Shown here: positions 25,501-32,569 of the stretch, piece after piece | Layout of the letters: each line of letters starts with the position of its first letter | Position numbering within the stretch: position 1 is the first letter of the stretch | Assembly (NCBI RefSeq): GCF_009870125.1 | Contig: NC_046679.1 | Span: 28,830,001 to 28,894,000 of the forward strand | Direction: 5' to 3' | Source: Drosophila pseudoobscura | Taxonomy: Eukaryota > Arthropoda > Insecta > Diptera > Drosophilidae | DNA length: 64,000 bases | Position numbers and translations under genes: made by a program | The notes under the pieces: generated by a model | Told to the model about the DNA's origin: nothing | Database searches by the model: none | The model's input: the letters and a program-made list of their open reading frames with translations, nothing else

Positions 25501-27753
25501 TGCCTAAAGAAGCCATAAGCAAACCCTGATATGTTGTTTGTACTCTATAGTGATGAAAATAGATCAAGGATCTCTAGAAGGATCTCGTCGCCGTTAATGA
25601 ACTGGCCAATGTGTCTTTCCTTTCCGACTCTCACTAACATGCACCGCCTGCCTCCTGTGCGCCTCCTCCGCTCCGCTCCGCCTTCCCTCCCACTCCCCCC
25701 CACTGATTACACAACTTGATCGAAGTTTAATTTTTAGTTTTCTCGATTCTACTGCCTCCTTTTCACGCTTTATTTTTCCACCACGCTTTCTCTCTCTCTC
25801 GACGCTCTCTCTGTCCTCCATCGATATCTCGCACTACTCCATCGCTCGTATTGCTTTTCTCACAAACCATAAACCACATCGCGTGCCGACGACGATCGAC
25901 ATCTGCGACAGATGACATGATCGTTGAGAAAGAACGCTACTGCCTGATCAACGACAGCCTCGACGAAGCCTTCGTGGATGTGATTGTGGGCCTGGAGCCC
26001 TTCTGGAACCCGCGTAATCCCAAGCCGCCCACGCCCGAGCTCACCGAGGAGGATCTGGCCCGCATTGCCGAAGCGAAAGCAGCGGCGGAGGCCAAGGCCG
26101 AAGCCGAGGCCGCCGAGCAGGCCGAGCGTGTGGCTGCGGCAGTGGCTGCTGCCCTGGCTGCGGGCATCGATCCGGCGACCGTGGTCGTCGAGGGTGCACC
26201 CGGAGAGCCGCCAGTGCCCATCAAGATACCCACACCACCGCCCAAGGAGCCCACTCCTCCACCACCACCGCCGCCACCATTCGAGTACTCGATCGATTTG
26301 CCCCCAGAGGGTGCCGAGGTCCCGTATGTCAAGAACTACGAGCCACCACCACCGGGATCGGAGCCAGAGCCCGTGCCAGCTGCCGAGGGAGAGGCTGCCG
26401 CCGCTGCCCCGCCGGCCGAGGGAGAAGCACCTGCCGCACCGGCTGAGGGTGCAGCCCCACCACCTGCCGATGGAGCAGCACCGCCCGCTGAGGGAGCTGC
26501 CCCCGCCGAAGGAGCTGCTCCGGCGGCTGAGGGAGCTGCACCCGCTGCCGAGGCTGCTCCTGCTGCTGAGGCTGCGCCTGCTGCTGCTGAGGCTGCACCT
26601 GCCGCCGAAGCTGCACCCGCTGCCGAGGCTGCCCCTGCCGCCGAGGCTGCTCCCGCCGAAGCACCACCAGCCTAAGCCGACCATTGCGACCCCGATGCTA
26701 GTCCCCAACAGAGTCTGCTGCGCAAAACCAAAGACACAACAACTGCTACAAAATGCTGCCCTGCTTTTATACACCTAATTTTGAGCACGTTTTTGGATAC
26801 ATTTTTAATTAAAAATTTCATTTAATCGAAGCATTGCAAAAACCAAAAGTCGCTCTTTAGCCACTGCTTTATTTTATTTGTTTGCCGTTTACCGTTTATC
26901 GTTTTGATTTCCAAAAATTAACAGCTAGCCACGCGCACTGCCTTGCCGATGCGTACAACAATGCTGCTGCCAAGCAGTTCCAGCGCTGCATTTTTATTTA
27001 TTTTGAACCCAAACAGGAGGTAATTATGGTTTTATTTGTGCAGATTTAGTCCTCCAACCCCCCTCCAACCAGGTGTCAGTTTTTGTCAGGTCTTTGTCCC
27101 ACTTTGAGTGTAATTGGTATTTGTTTTATATATTTTTATTAACTTGTGTTCTTTATTCTTGCGTTCTTTTATGATTTTTCAATCACTTCGACGAACAGAC
27201 GACCTTGTCCTGGAGAAGGAGCGCTACAAGGATATTGGAGACGATCTCGACACCGCCTTCGTCGAGCTCATCCTCAAGGAATAAGCGTACCGACCACGGA
27301 CGACGACCTCCTCCAGCGCAGCGTGAAATCTTTCGACACTTCACCAACACCAAAACCGACACCGACACCACACATCTTTCGATTGTTTTTACTGTAGCAT
27401 AGCCATAGGCGCACTGTTGTATTCCGTAGCCGTTGTTATCGGTAGCTGTACTTTTGATTTCTGTGTGTGCGTGTGTATATTTTGTTTGTGTAGATTGATT
27501 TTGCCTGACGATGACGAAGAGGAAACATTAAAACTATTGTGTATCTGTTTAACTCAAACATTTTTATTTATTATTTGTATCCAAAACTAAGCAATAAAGC
27601 AATCAACCATAAAAGTATATTAACCTTTTGGCATTGATTTCATTCGATTCTTGTGCCGCTGCTCAATCGATCACAGATGAGGTTAGCAAAGGTAAGGAAC
27701 AGTACAAAACTATTGCCCAGGAACTGGAGTATGCCGATCTTCACAGCTACTAA
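1465..27753 (+). CDS. Tm1: Tropomyosin 1 gene (whole coding span, many spliced isoforms)
   Basis: Tropomyosin is a dimeric coiled coil that lies along actin. In muscle it works with troponin to gate myosin; the cytoplasmic forms stabilise actin cables. The standard muscle isoform joins 1465-1578, 1815-1940, 13302-13435, one exon 4, one exon 5, 19927-20002, one exon 7, 22530-22599 and a last exon. The sum with exon 9a is 855 nt, giving 284 residues, the canonical tropomyosin length. Exon sizes 134, 118, 71, 76, 63 and 70 nt are the classical tropomyosin sizes, and every junction is GT-AG with matching phase. Alternatives are 3 N-termini, 2 exons 4, 2 exons 5, 3 exons 7 and 5 last exons, so up to 180 combinations on paper; which are used cannot be seen here. 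The identification is secure from the N-terminus [12 protein letters not shown], the heptad pattern and the neighbouring Tm2. Confidence 0.97.
1815..1940 (+). CDS. Tm1: Tm1 muscle exon 2 (residues 39-80)
   Basis: Encodes 42 residues beginning [13 protein letters not shown] and ending KNKALQN, flanked by AACAG and GTAAGT, phase 0 on both sides. It joins to exon 3 at 13302. Together with the first exon it supplies the 80-residue N-terminal part that cytoplasmic isoforms replace with 48 residues. The next 11.4 kb up to exon 3 is intron for the muscle isoform and hosts the two other promoters. Confidence 0.95.
1941..4332 (+). other. Tm1 intron and probable 5' UTR of the atypical isoform
   Basis: No open frame with coding character was seen. 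Positions 3400-3680 are rich in GAGAG runs, typical of GAGA-factor promoters in flies. From about 3690 the sequence becomes CAG/CAA-rich without coding signal, as fly 5' UTRs often are. I infer that the transcription start of the long atypical Tm1 form lies near 3640-3720, with the leader running to the ATG at 4333. Confidence 0.3.
4333..4687 (+). CDS. Tm1: Possible first coding exon of long atypical Tm1 head
   Basis: An ATG-initiated open frame encodes a Lys/Thr/Ser-rich stretch followed by a composed basic segment ([20 protein letters not shown]) before a stop at 4705-4707. A donor at 4688 (AAAGC|GTAACG) leaves one base, which fits the phase of the acceptor at 5169|5170, where the coding-like head exon starts without an ATG of its own. 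An alternative donor, GTGAGT at 4396, is stronger but in the wrong phase for that acceptor. That this exon is translated is inference from phase and composition. I do not recall a matching protein with certainty. Confidence 0.35.
4838..4857. promoter_or_regulatory. Housekeeping-type core promoter motifs (Motif 1 + DRE)
   Basis: GGTCACACTA (4838-4847) matches fly core promoter Motif 1, and TATCGATA (4850-4857) is the DRE palindrome bound by DREF. The two are nearly abutting, a common pairing in TATA-less housekeeping promoters. It lies between the candidate head exon at 4333 and the head exon at 5170, so it may start a second transcript of the atypical Tm1 form that enters at the ATG at 5571. 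Confidence 0.45.
5170..6551 (+). CDS. Tm1: Tm1 atypical isoform (I/C type) head exon
   Basis: Encodes the low-complexity head of the atypical tropomyosin, known in D. melanogaster as Tm1-I/C or aTm1, which acts with kinesin-1 in oskar mRNA transport in the germ line. The frame is open from 5067 to a stop at 6705. The donor AAAAGG|GTAATT at 6552 is phase 0 and joins exon 3 ([11 protein letters not shown]). The last residues, [20 protein letters not shown], are the start of the coiled coil as I recall it from the aTm1 protein. Upstream come an acidic segment ([20 protein letters not shown]), Ser/Thr-rich linkers and a Lys-Ser-Glu repeat ([20 protein letters not shown]). The first ATG is at 5571. 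The 134 codons before it look coding but have no ATG, so an upstream spliced start is likely. The acceptor TTACAAACAG at 5169 is my choice. Confidence 0.8.
6552..9460 (+). other. Tm1 intron with cytoplasmic promoter region and 5' UTR
   Basis: No supported coding sequence apart from a 51-codon read-through of the head exon to 6707. A CT/GA run lies at 7555-7572. About 8500-9460 should contain the promoter and leader of the cytoplasmic isoform. Two similar segments (8574-8630 and 8926-8994) recur in it. The exact start site is not recognisable. Confidence 0.4.
9461..9604 (+). CDS. Tm1: Tm1 cytoplasmic first coding exon (48 residues)
   Basis: Encodes [18 protein letters not shown] through QLEVVRREE, the known N-terminus of short non-muscle fly tropomyosin, and ends GAA|GTAAGC in phase 0. 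It joins exon 3, replacing the 80 residues of muscle exons 1-2. With one exon 4, 5, 7 and a standard last exon the product is 252 residues, the usual size of low-molecular-weight tropomyosin. The ATG follows AACTAAAA, a good fly start context. Confidence 0.95.
9793..9818 (+). repeat. GT microsatellite
   Basis: Uninterrupted (GT) repeat in a Tm1 intron; polymorphism likely. Confidence 0.9.
13018..13133 (+). repeat. 61-base imperfect tandem duplication in Tm1 intron
   Basis: TTTACCATACCAAAGAT at 13018 recurs at 13079, and AATTTATGTGTATTTCTT at 13055 recurs at 13115, so two diverged copies stand about 170 bases before exon 3. Confidence 0.8.
13302..13435 (+). CDS. Tm1: Tm1 shared exon 3 (134 nt)
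   Basis: Encodes [20 protein letters not shown] through QAADESE plus two bases of an Arg codon. The acceptor is TTATAG and the donor CG|GTTAGT. It receives all three kinds of N-terminus in phase 0 and is therefore the first exon common to muscle, cytoplasmic and atypical forms. The motif [12 protein letters not shown] is characteristic of tropomyosin. Confidence 0.96.
13612..13729 (+). CDS. Tm1: Tm1 alternative exon 4a (118 nt)
   Basis: Encodes [20 protein letters not shown] through [10 protein letters not shown], with acceptor ATTTAG and donor GAAGAG|GTATAG. Same length and phases as exon 4b at 15033, so the two are interchangeable and mutually exclusive by inference (using both would not keep the tropomyosin length). 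The amino-acid sequences differ at about half of positions. Confidence 0.93.
15033..15150 (+). CDS. Tm1: Tm1 alternative exon 4b (118 nt)
   Basis: Encodes [20 protein letters not shown] through [10 protein letters not shown], acceptor ATATAG, donor GATGAG|GTGCAG. It is closer to the Tm2 sequence ([16 protein letters not shown]) than exon 4a is. The frame stays open past the donor for another 94 codons as an Asn-rich tail ending at 15435, so retention of the following intron would give a truncated protein. Confidence 0.93.
15436..18365 (+). other. Tm1 intron between exons 4 and 5
   Basis: AT-rich intron without coding signal. Open frames near 16500-17000 are short, run on both strands and have no flanking splice sites that would link them to Tm1. 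Confidence 0.5.
18366..18436 (+). CDS. Tm1: Tm1 alternative exon 5a (71 nt)
   Basis: Encodes [20 protein letters not shown] plus QGE and two bases. The acceptor is GAAAAG, a weak polypyrimidine context, and the donor is AA|GTACGT. It matches the conserved tropomyosin motif VARKL-(V/A)[14 protein letters not shown] found in all animals. Confidence 0.94.
18437..19332 (+). other. Tm1 intron between alternative exons 5a and 5b
   Basis: Nothing coding was seen. A CT-rich stretch lies near 19010-19027. Confidence 0.4.
19333..19403 (+). CDS. Tm1: Tm1 alternative exon 5b (71 nt)
   Basis: Encodes [20 protein letters not shown] plus LSE and two bases; acceptor CTGAAG, donor AG|GTTTGT. Same size and phase as exon 5a, so one of the two is chosen per transcript. 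The last base pair of the exon decides Asn or Ser at the junction codon with exon 6. Confidence 0.94.
19404..19926 (+). other. Tm1 intron between exons 5b and 6
   Basis: No coding signal or distinctive repeat was recognised. Confidence 0.4.
19927..20002 (+). CDS. Tm1: Tm1 shared exon 6 (76 nt)
   Basis: Encodes [20 protein letters not shown] followed by VSEEK, the conserved centre of tropomyosin (compare [20 protein letters not shown] in Tm2). Acceptor CAACAG, donor GAGAAG|GTCAGT, ending in phase 0. Confidence 0.96.
20186..20248 (+). CDS. Tm1: Tm1 alternative exon 7a (63 nt)
   Basis: Encodes 21 residues starting [20 protein letters not shown], acceptor AATAG, donor AAGGAG|GTAGAT, phase 0 on both sides. 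It is the closest of the three exons 7 to the Tm2 counterpart ([20 protein letters not shown]). Confidence 0.93.
20811..20873 (+). CDS. Tm1: Tm1 alternative exon 7b (63 nt)
   Basis: Encodes 21 residues starting [20 protein letters not shown], acceptor ACGCCAG, donor AAGGAG|GTATTA, both phase 0. Identical in size and phase to 7a and 7c. A 13-base string TTACCAACACTGA ends 7 bases before the exon and also occurs 89 bases further upstream. Confidence 0.92.
21303..21615 (+). repeat. Degenerate repeats with small inverted repeats between exons 7b and 7c
   Basis: Five CAACACT/CAGCACT motifs (21321, 21422, 21442, 21537, 21572) and four units of the form (C)TACTGC(T/C)TG..(T)AGTAG (near 21344, 21461, 21505, 21594) are packed into about 300 bases. 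Units such as CTACTGCCTGATTAGTAG have self-complementary ends. Two further CCAACACTGA copies lie at 20705 and 20794, before exon 7b. No protein-coding role is visible. Confidence 0.6.
21802..21864 (+). CDS. Tm1: Tm1 alternative exon 7c (63 nt)
   Basis: Encodes 21 residues starting [20 protein letters not shown], acceptor GTCTAG, donor GAAACT|GTAAGT. Length and phase equal those of 7a and 7b, but the sequence is much more divergent and has fewer acidic residues, so it should change the actin- or troponin-facing surface in this region. Calling it an exon rests on exact size, phase and consensus splice sites. Confidence 0.85.
21865..22529 (+). other. Tm1 intron between exons 7c and 8
   Basis: Intron. 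No coding signal or strong repeat was recognised. Confidence 0.4.
22530..22599 (+). CDS. Tm1: Tm1 shared exon 8 (70 nt)
   Basis: Encodes [20 protein letters not shown] followed by RLE and one base of the junction codon. Acceptor AACAAAAG, donor GAAG|GTATGT. It is the last exon before the choice of C-terminus. Each of the five last exons completes its final codon with a second and third base to give Asp. Confidence 0.96.
22600..23084 (+). other. Tm1 intron before last exon 9a
   Basis: No coding signal was seen; the 3' part runs into the acceptor AACGAACAG. Confidence 0.4.
23085..23167 (+). CDS. Tm1: Tm1 alternative last exon 9a (27 residues)
   Basis: Encodes [20 protein letters not shown] then LHDIQNM and TAA, acceptor GAACAG. 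It gives a 284-residue muscle form or a 252-residue cytoplasmic form. The long 3' UTR should end after AATAAA at 24523-24528. Unlike the other Tm1 tails, it lacks an aromatic residue near the C-terminus and ends in Met. Confidence 0.9.
24136..24158 (+). repeat. CA microsatellite
   Basis: (CA) repeat in the Tm1 exon 9a 3' UTR. Confidence 0.9.
24523..24528 (+). terminator. Polyadenylation signal, Tm1 exon 9a mRNA
   Basis: AATAAA 1.36 kb after the exon 9a stop and before the 9b acceptor, consistent with a proximal 3' end. Confidence 0.5.
24795..25507 (+). CDS. Tm1: Tm1 last exon 9b: Pro/Ala-rich troponin-H tail, copy 1
   Basis: Completes exon 8 to give [20 protein letters not shown] and then a 237-residue tail ending at TAA 25505-25507; the full muscle product would be 494 residues. 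This type of protein is the 'troponin H' of insect indirect flight muscle, a tropomyosin with a long hydrophobic, proline-rich extension. Order: a short tropomyosin-like C-terminus, the linker [18 protein letters not shown], an Ala/Glu coiled region, the proline block [12 protein letters not shown], the segment [19 protein letters not shown], then irregular Ala-Pro-Glu-Gly repeats. Its counterpart 9c follows 405 bases downstream. Confidence 0.92.
25508..25911 (+). other. 3' UTR of exon 9b / intron before 9c
   Basis: Pyrimidine-rich spacer without coding signal. No AATAAA was noticed between the two troponin-H exons, so the 9b transcript may use a variant signal or a downstream site. Confidence 0.4.
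25912..26675 (+). CDS. Tm1: Tm1 last exon 9c: Pro/Ala-rich troponin-H tail, copy 2
   Basis: Completes exon 8 to give [20 protein letters not shown] and a 254-residue tail ending at TAA 26673-26675; total 511 residues in the muscle form. It shares with copy 1 the blocks [18 protein letters not shown] and [20 protein letters not shown] followed by [19 protein letters not shown], while the C-terminal Ala-Ala-Glu-Pro repeats differ in number and order. Acceptor TGCGACAG. A tandem exon duplication is the simplest reading; D. melanogaster also has two troponin-H isoforms from Tm1. Confidence 0.92.
26676..27198 (+). other. 3' UTR of exon 9c / intron before 9d
   Basis: A stretch at 26925-27018 is bounded by ACAG and GGAG|GTAATT and is open in one frame, but its composition is not coiled-coil-like and it was not accepted as an exon. 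Nothing else was seen. Confidence 0.4.
27199..27284 (+). CDS. Tm1: Tm1 alternative last exon 9d (28 residues)
   Basis: Encodes [20 protein letters not shown] then FVELILKE and TAA; acceptor ACGAACAG. It resembles the opening of the troponin-H tails ([10 protein letters not shown]) and the Tm2 tails, giving a standard-length tropomyosin with a charged C-terminus. A polyadenylation signal AATAAA follows at 27593-27598. Confidence 0.9.
27593..27598 (+). terminator. Polyadenylation signal, Tm1 exon 9d mRNA
   Basis: AATAAA 309 bases after the exon 9d stop and upstream of exon 9e. Confidence 0.5.
27677..27753 (+). CDS. Tm1: Tm1 alternative last exon 9e (25 residues)
   Basis: Encodes [20 protein letters not shown] then DLHSY and TAA; acceptor GATCACAG. 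It is the most 3' Tm1 exon found. AATAAA at 27991-27996 probably ends the longest Tm1 mRNA. The tail is less acidic and shorter than 9d. The tissue of use cannot be told from sequence. Confidence 0.85.
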
Positions 27754-27990
27754 GCCAAACCAGATGACATGAAAGCAACCACTAGAACAACAGCAAATTC
27801 AGCCTGCGATCTACAAACAACAACACAACACAAAAGGAAAATGGACTCTGAAAGCATTTCGACGTCCGCTATACAAATTATATTTAGCATTACACTCCAG
27901 ACACTTCTTCAACTAAGCATTCCAGAACAAATTTACATACAATACATAGATATAACAGCCTCTACTATGAACTAAGACCGAAAATGTTAC

Positions 27991-27996
27991 AATAAA
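27991..27996 (+). terminator. Polyadenylation signal, distal Tm1 3' end
   Basis: AATAAA 238 bases after the exon 9e stop, followed by a T-rich stretch. Taken as the 3' boundary of Tm1. Confidence 0.55.
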
Positions 27997-29317
27997 GTAA
28001 ATTTTTTTAGCAATTACATTTTATACAAAAAAAAAATTATAAAGAAAACGAAGCATTCAATGAGAGTTGTGTGAAGAAAAACACTGCCTTTTTGCCCCTT
28101 TAATTAAATTTCCGGCTTGCTAGTTTTAAAGAAGTTCGTAATGAACCCCTCAACCCACCAGTCTATATCGTACACCCTCAAGCATTATCTACACTATATA
28201 GATCCATAGCGCTTGATGTCCTCTAAGCAAAATGTCAATTTTTCTCTTAATTTTCCCATTGCTTGAGTTTTCTGGCAGTAAAATGTTTATGGCCTTTGTA
28301 TGAAAAATGAATACCAAAAAAAATTAACATAAAGGGAGATATAAATATATAAATAAAATTTACAAATTCGACATAGCTTTTATAATTCTATGAAAACAAG
28401 CAAATCAAATAAATCAATATGTGTATCTTGGTTTATCTCTCAATATTTTTCTGATCAATAAAGAGAAACAATTTTTTGCATATAAAAATCGTCAAAAGTG
28501 TGTTTTTTATTTAAGTGGGGGATTGATGGGAATGGAATATCTGGAGAGGGATAATGAGCAGAGCTCAGAGGCAAGAAGAAACAAATATTATGGAGACGAA
28601 TATACTCGTATTGGAAATATCTTTAATGGTAGTTCCAAGAATTTGTTGAACAAAATTAAATTCTGACAACATTTTCAAATAAACTTGGAAGGTTATTGAT
28701 TATTTGGAACTGAAGAACGCATGGTATTTACAGGTCTGGACCATCATGCAAAATTTTAAATAATTTTCTGAGATCGTATAGAGTTCTGTATTAATTTCGG
28801 ACCGAGAAATCGTTTGTTAAACTTTGGCAGAGATCGGTTGTCTATTCCTTTGTAAATCTAATTTGAAATCTGTCTTAAGTTCATGCAAATTTCTCTGGGC
28901 TGCTTAAAAATGAAATCTCAAATGAATGGGAACGAATTGTACTACTAATTATAGTTAACGATTGGATCGGCCTTAAGAGAATTTGTTTCCACATAGTCCC
29001 TCGATCTAAAGGAGTATCCAAAGCTTCTAGGCATTCTTTTTAGGCACATATGAGAAAGGGACAGTCAAACCGCTTGAGTATGGATATCAAAAAGTAAAAT
29101 TTCAAAGCAATGACAAAATTCCTCTATATACTATATTATTTTTCCAACAATCCAAGGGTGGTATTGTGTCGCTGTCTGCAGTTGAAAGACTTCTGAAACG
29201 ACTGTTCTCTAGCTTTGATCAAAATTCCAAATATTTCTCAATATTTATTTCTGAGTGAAAATAGATTTTCATCTTGTTAGACTCTGGCTCTTTGGCAAGG
29301 CATCGAATATTTATGCG

Positions 29318-29327
29318 CTATTTTTAG
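29318..29327. promoter_or_regulatory. MEF2 consensus site upstream of Tm2
   Basis: CTATTTTTAG exactly fits CTA(A/T)4TAG, the binding site of the muscle factor MEF2, which is known to drive Tm2 in D. melanogaster. It lies about 430 bases before the possible Tm2 first exon. Confidence 0.5.
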
Positions 29328-29668
29328 GCTGAAAAATCTGACGGATACACCAACACTCACACACACATTCTATGAAAATTCTCTGAGTAAAAGCAAAAGA
29401 AGAAATTTTTGAATTTATATTTAAGAAGGAGAGGAAACCAAAACGCATAATTTTCACGCCTCTCGATATGATGAGAGAATGCAGCGGAAAAGAGAGAGCA
29501 CACACTCACACATGCCCACACAGCTTTTGGTGGGAAATTTTGAGGGAAATTTTCGCCGATCGTGCAGCCGAAAGTTGTGAAAGCGCTTTTGCGCTTAGAT
29601 TTTTTAATGGGAAATTTGTTAGACGAGGAAAAATTATTCAATACTGCGTGTGTGTGTTAGTATCTGTA

Positions 29669-29696
29669 TTCGTGTGTGTGTGTGTGTGTGTGTGTG
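29669..29696 (+). repeat. GT microsatellite near the possible Tm2 first exon
   Basis: About 14 GT units, ending some 55 bases before the proposed Tm2 initiator. Confidence 0.9.
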
Positions 29697-31202
29697 AGTT
29701 GCCTTGCGTTGGATCTTGGGGTCGGTTTCTGGGCTAAGCGACTCGGTCAGCATCAGTGTTCTCGGGGTTTCGACAGCGTATAGTGTGTTTGAAACGCTAA
29801 GGTTGGTTCCACGCCAGGATTTTGCACCACAAAAAAGAATATTAACACCAATATATAATATATAATAAAATAACTGAAGATTCATCCAATTCTGTCCAAA
29901 CCAAAATTGGTATTTCCCGAAAGAAATAGCCTGAAGAATAGTGAAAAGTGCATGGCATCGAAATGCATTCAACCAAAGAAAGAAAAATATTTTCAATTGC
30001 TTTATACCAAAGGGAAACCATTAAAAAAAATATGTGCATATGTAAAAAATAAAATATTAAGAAATGGTTAAATATAAAAAAAAATTGTTATAAAAATAGT
30101 TCCCAGAGTGACGCAAATTTCAACTGAACCCGAATAAACCCAAGTGATTAAAATTCAATCAAAAAGGAAGCACTCTCAACCGATACTCAACCTTTGAAGA
30201 ATTTCCATAAAATACAATCTTCCAATGGAGATTGTATGATGAGTTTTTTTCGGACAATTTAAAAATTCGCTTATAAGGAATTTTGTAACTAAATCTGACG
30301 GCACACCAATACCAATAAACGAATGTATTCCTGTGTGTGTGTGTGTGTATGTATGTGTGGTACATTTTGCACACATGTGGAGGGAAAGCTCTTCTCTACG
30401 CACAATTTTCACACACACACCGAACGGATTTTCCGCTAGAAAAATTCTTTAAAATTAACTGCAGACAGACACCTGCCTGTCACAAACACATACGGACGCA
30501 TTTTATTTTTAACTTCAGTGGAAACTAAGACGAAAAAGCTTTTCCTCTTTTCCACTGTTCGGCTGTTCGGCTCATGATCTCACCGAACGAACAGCCCAAC
30601 GACGAAGGCAATCGAAATATTTTCGTATTTATCCTTGAGTTTGTTTTTCGTCTAGCGAGAGAGCGAGAGAGAGAGAGAGCGAAAGAGCTTCTTTGGAAAT
30701 TATTAGAAATTGAGAAATCACAGATGTACAAAAGATACATATATAGTATACATAGATACATATTGTTGTATATATGTATATATATGCTTAACCAGGGGAT
30801 AAATGTGGCTGCCACCCACACGGAATTCGAACAGAATATTTTCTTGCCATTTATGAAGGCTTTTCTTGCTCTCCGAAGGCCACAAAATATGTCTGTAGTT
30901 ATAGATGGAAAATGGTGTGATTTTTAGGTGGACTTTATTCATTCATTATTCATTCTCTCATTCAAAAAATAACGTATAAAGTGGGAATTTCAAATCAAAT
31001 TTGGATAGATCGTAGATACAAATTTTCCTAATATTTTACCTACAATATCATATCATTATTATCATAAATAATATAGGGCTGATATTAATCCAAGCTTTGT
31101 CTCAAATCTGGCTTAAAATCTGCTCAGAATCCACTCATACGAATTACTCTTAGGGATATCCCAATTTTAACCATCTACTTTCTGTACTTCCTTGATTGAA
31201 TA

Positions 31203-31212
31203 CTATTTTTAG
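31203..31212. promoter_or_regulatory. MEF2 consensus site in probable Tm2 first intron
   Basis: A second exact CTATTTTTAG, 1.37 kb before the Tm2 start codon. In D. melanogaster, muscle enhancers of this gene lie in the first intron, so position and sequence agree; function is inferred. Confidence 0.5.
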
Positions 31213-32569
31213 TACCTATATTTGATCAGGGCTCTTATATCTCCCAAAAACCTCTCAACCACTGCTCTCCCAAGACACCTTTTGCCTGCTTCGTTCTCGG
31301 AACTCTCCTTCCATACTTTTTCCCCACAAATGTATCTATATCCACTTAAGTATCGAAAGACCTCCAAAAAAGCAGCAGAACTACAACATAAATGACTTTG
31401 TCCCACTTCTGGCAGCAGGAACACAAACACACCTATGCACACCGCCCCCACAACCCACACCCACACCCATACATCCGATGACCCCAAAGAATTGAAAACT
31501 TTTCAAATTGCAATCTCTCGCTCTCTCTCTCTATATCTACGATATCTATTTGTGTGTATGTGTTTCGAAATAATGGGGGGGTGGGGAAAACTCTAGAATT
31601 ACATTTAGCACACAATGTCCAAAAAAGCATTGCCCATGGATGTGTTTTTCTGCTGTCTGTCTGTGTGTGTGTGTGTGTGTGTGCGGACTGGATATTTTAT
31701 AAAGTTTATTTTTAACCTGTTCAGAATCGTGCAGCAAATAAATATATAGCCCAGCGATAGCCAGCGGATCGTCGGGGATACGGATTCGGAGGTGGGCGTA
31801 TGGAAAAACTGGGAGAATTACGTTCGAGCTTATAAATGCTCGGGCAAACAAAATGTGTTTACATTTAAAATTTTCAATTTATTTCAAAGATACATATACA
31901 CCATATGTATAATTATACGTATGTGGATATATACATATGTAGTAGATATATGTAGATACATCTATTGAAACGATCGAAATGCGCCTGGAGGGGTTTTTCA
32001 ATTGCATTTTTTTCAGGTGTTGAATGGTAGAATGGGAAGTGGGCTAGGTGTCAAGTGAAAGATCACACAAGAAATTATATATTATGGGTGTCTATATGTA
32101 TTTAAAGGAAGAAGACTTCTTGTTAAACCAAAGAGCGGCCTTTTGTGGCTTTTCAACTAAGGAGAGCCGGGATCTCCCGTGTCCCATAGAAATTTGATAG
32201 AGACTTTCAGGCACTAAAAGTCAATATATTTCCCATATATATAGTTCCCAATAAGTAATTATGACATATCTAAAGGATTTTGCTTAGCAACAGACTATTA
32301 AGAGACTCTACTTGAATAGCCAATGGGAATCCTTTTGAAACTATATCTCCATCAAAGAAAATTTGTAGACCAACGAAAAAACCAAGCCAGAGGACTTAAA
32401 CACTCCAACTGAAGAATAAAGAAAGTTGACCATATCATATGATATCATATAGAACTAAATTATTTTCTAGCTATAAAAAATATCTAACCAAAATGTTCGA
32501 TCTCTTGTTTTGCAGTGCTTTTTCCAGTTTTCTTCCCTTCTGAGCCAATAACAAAAAAACACAAACACC

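Larger units (their letters stand above)
28030..32515 (+). other. Tm1-Tm2 intergenic region and Tm2 5' intron
   Basis: No coding sequence. Two perfect CTATTTTTAG MEF2 consensus sites lie at 29318-29327 and 31203-31212. GT repeats are at 29669-29696 and 31663-31682, and a GA run is near 30660-30681. A possible noncoding first exon with initiator TCAGT at 29753 and donor CTAAG|GTTGGT at 29802 was noted; it would leave an intron of 2.7 kb to the acceptor at 32515. Confidence 0.4.

Noticed and set aside
24776-25567. 263-codon minus-strand open frame opposite the first troponin-H exon
   Set aside because: It is the shadow of a GC-rich Ala/Pro repeat exon; composition (Trp/Gly/Cys-rich) is that of the reverse complement of GCN/CCN codons.
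25860-26774. 304-codon minus-strand open frame opposite the second troponin-H exon
   Set aside because: Same reason: an antisense shadow of a repetitive coding exon with no splice or start logic.
26925-27018. Possible extra Tm1 exon bounded by ACAG and GAG|GTAATT
   Set aside because: Translation is not heptad-like, the acceptor lacks a pyrimidine tract and no tropomyosin exon of that size exists.
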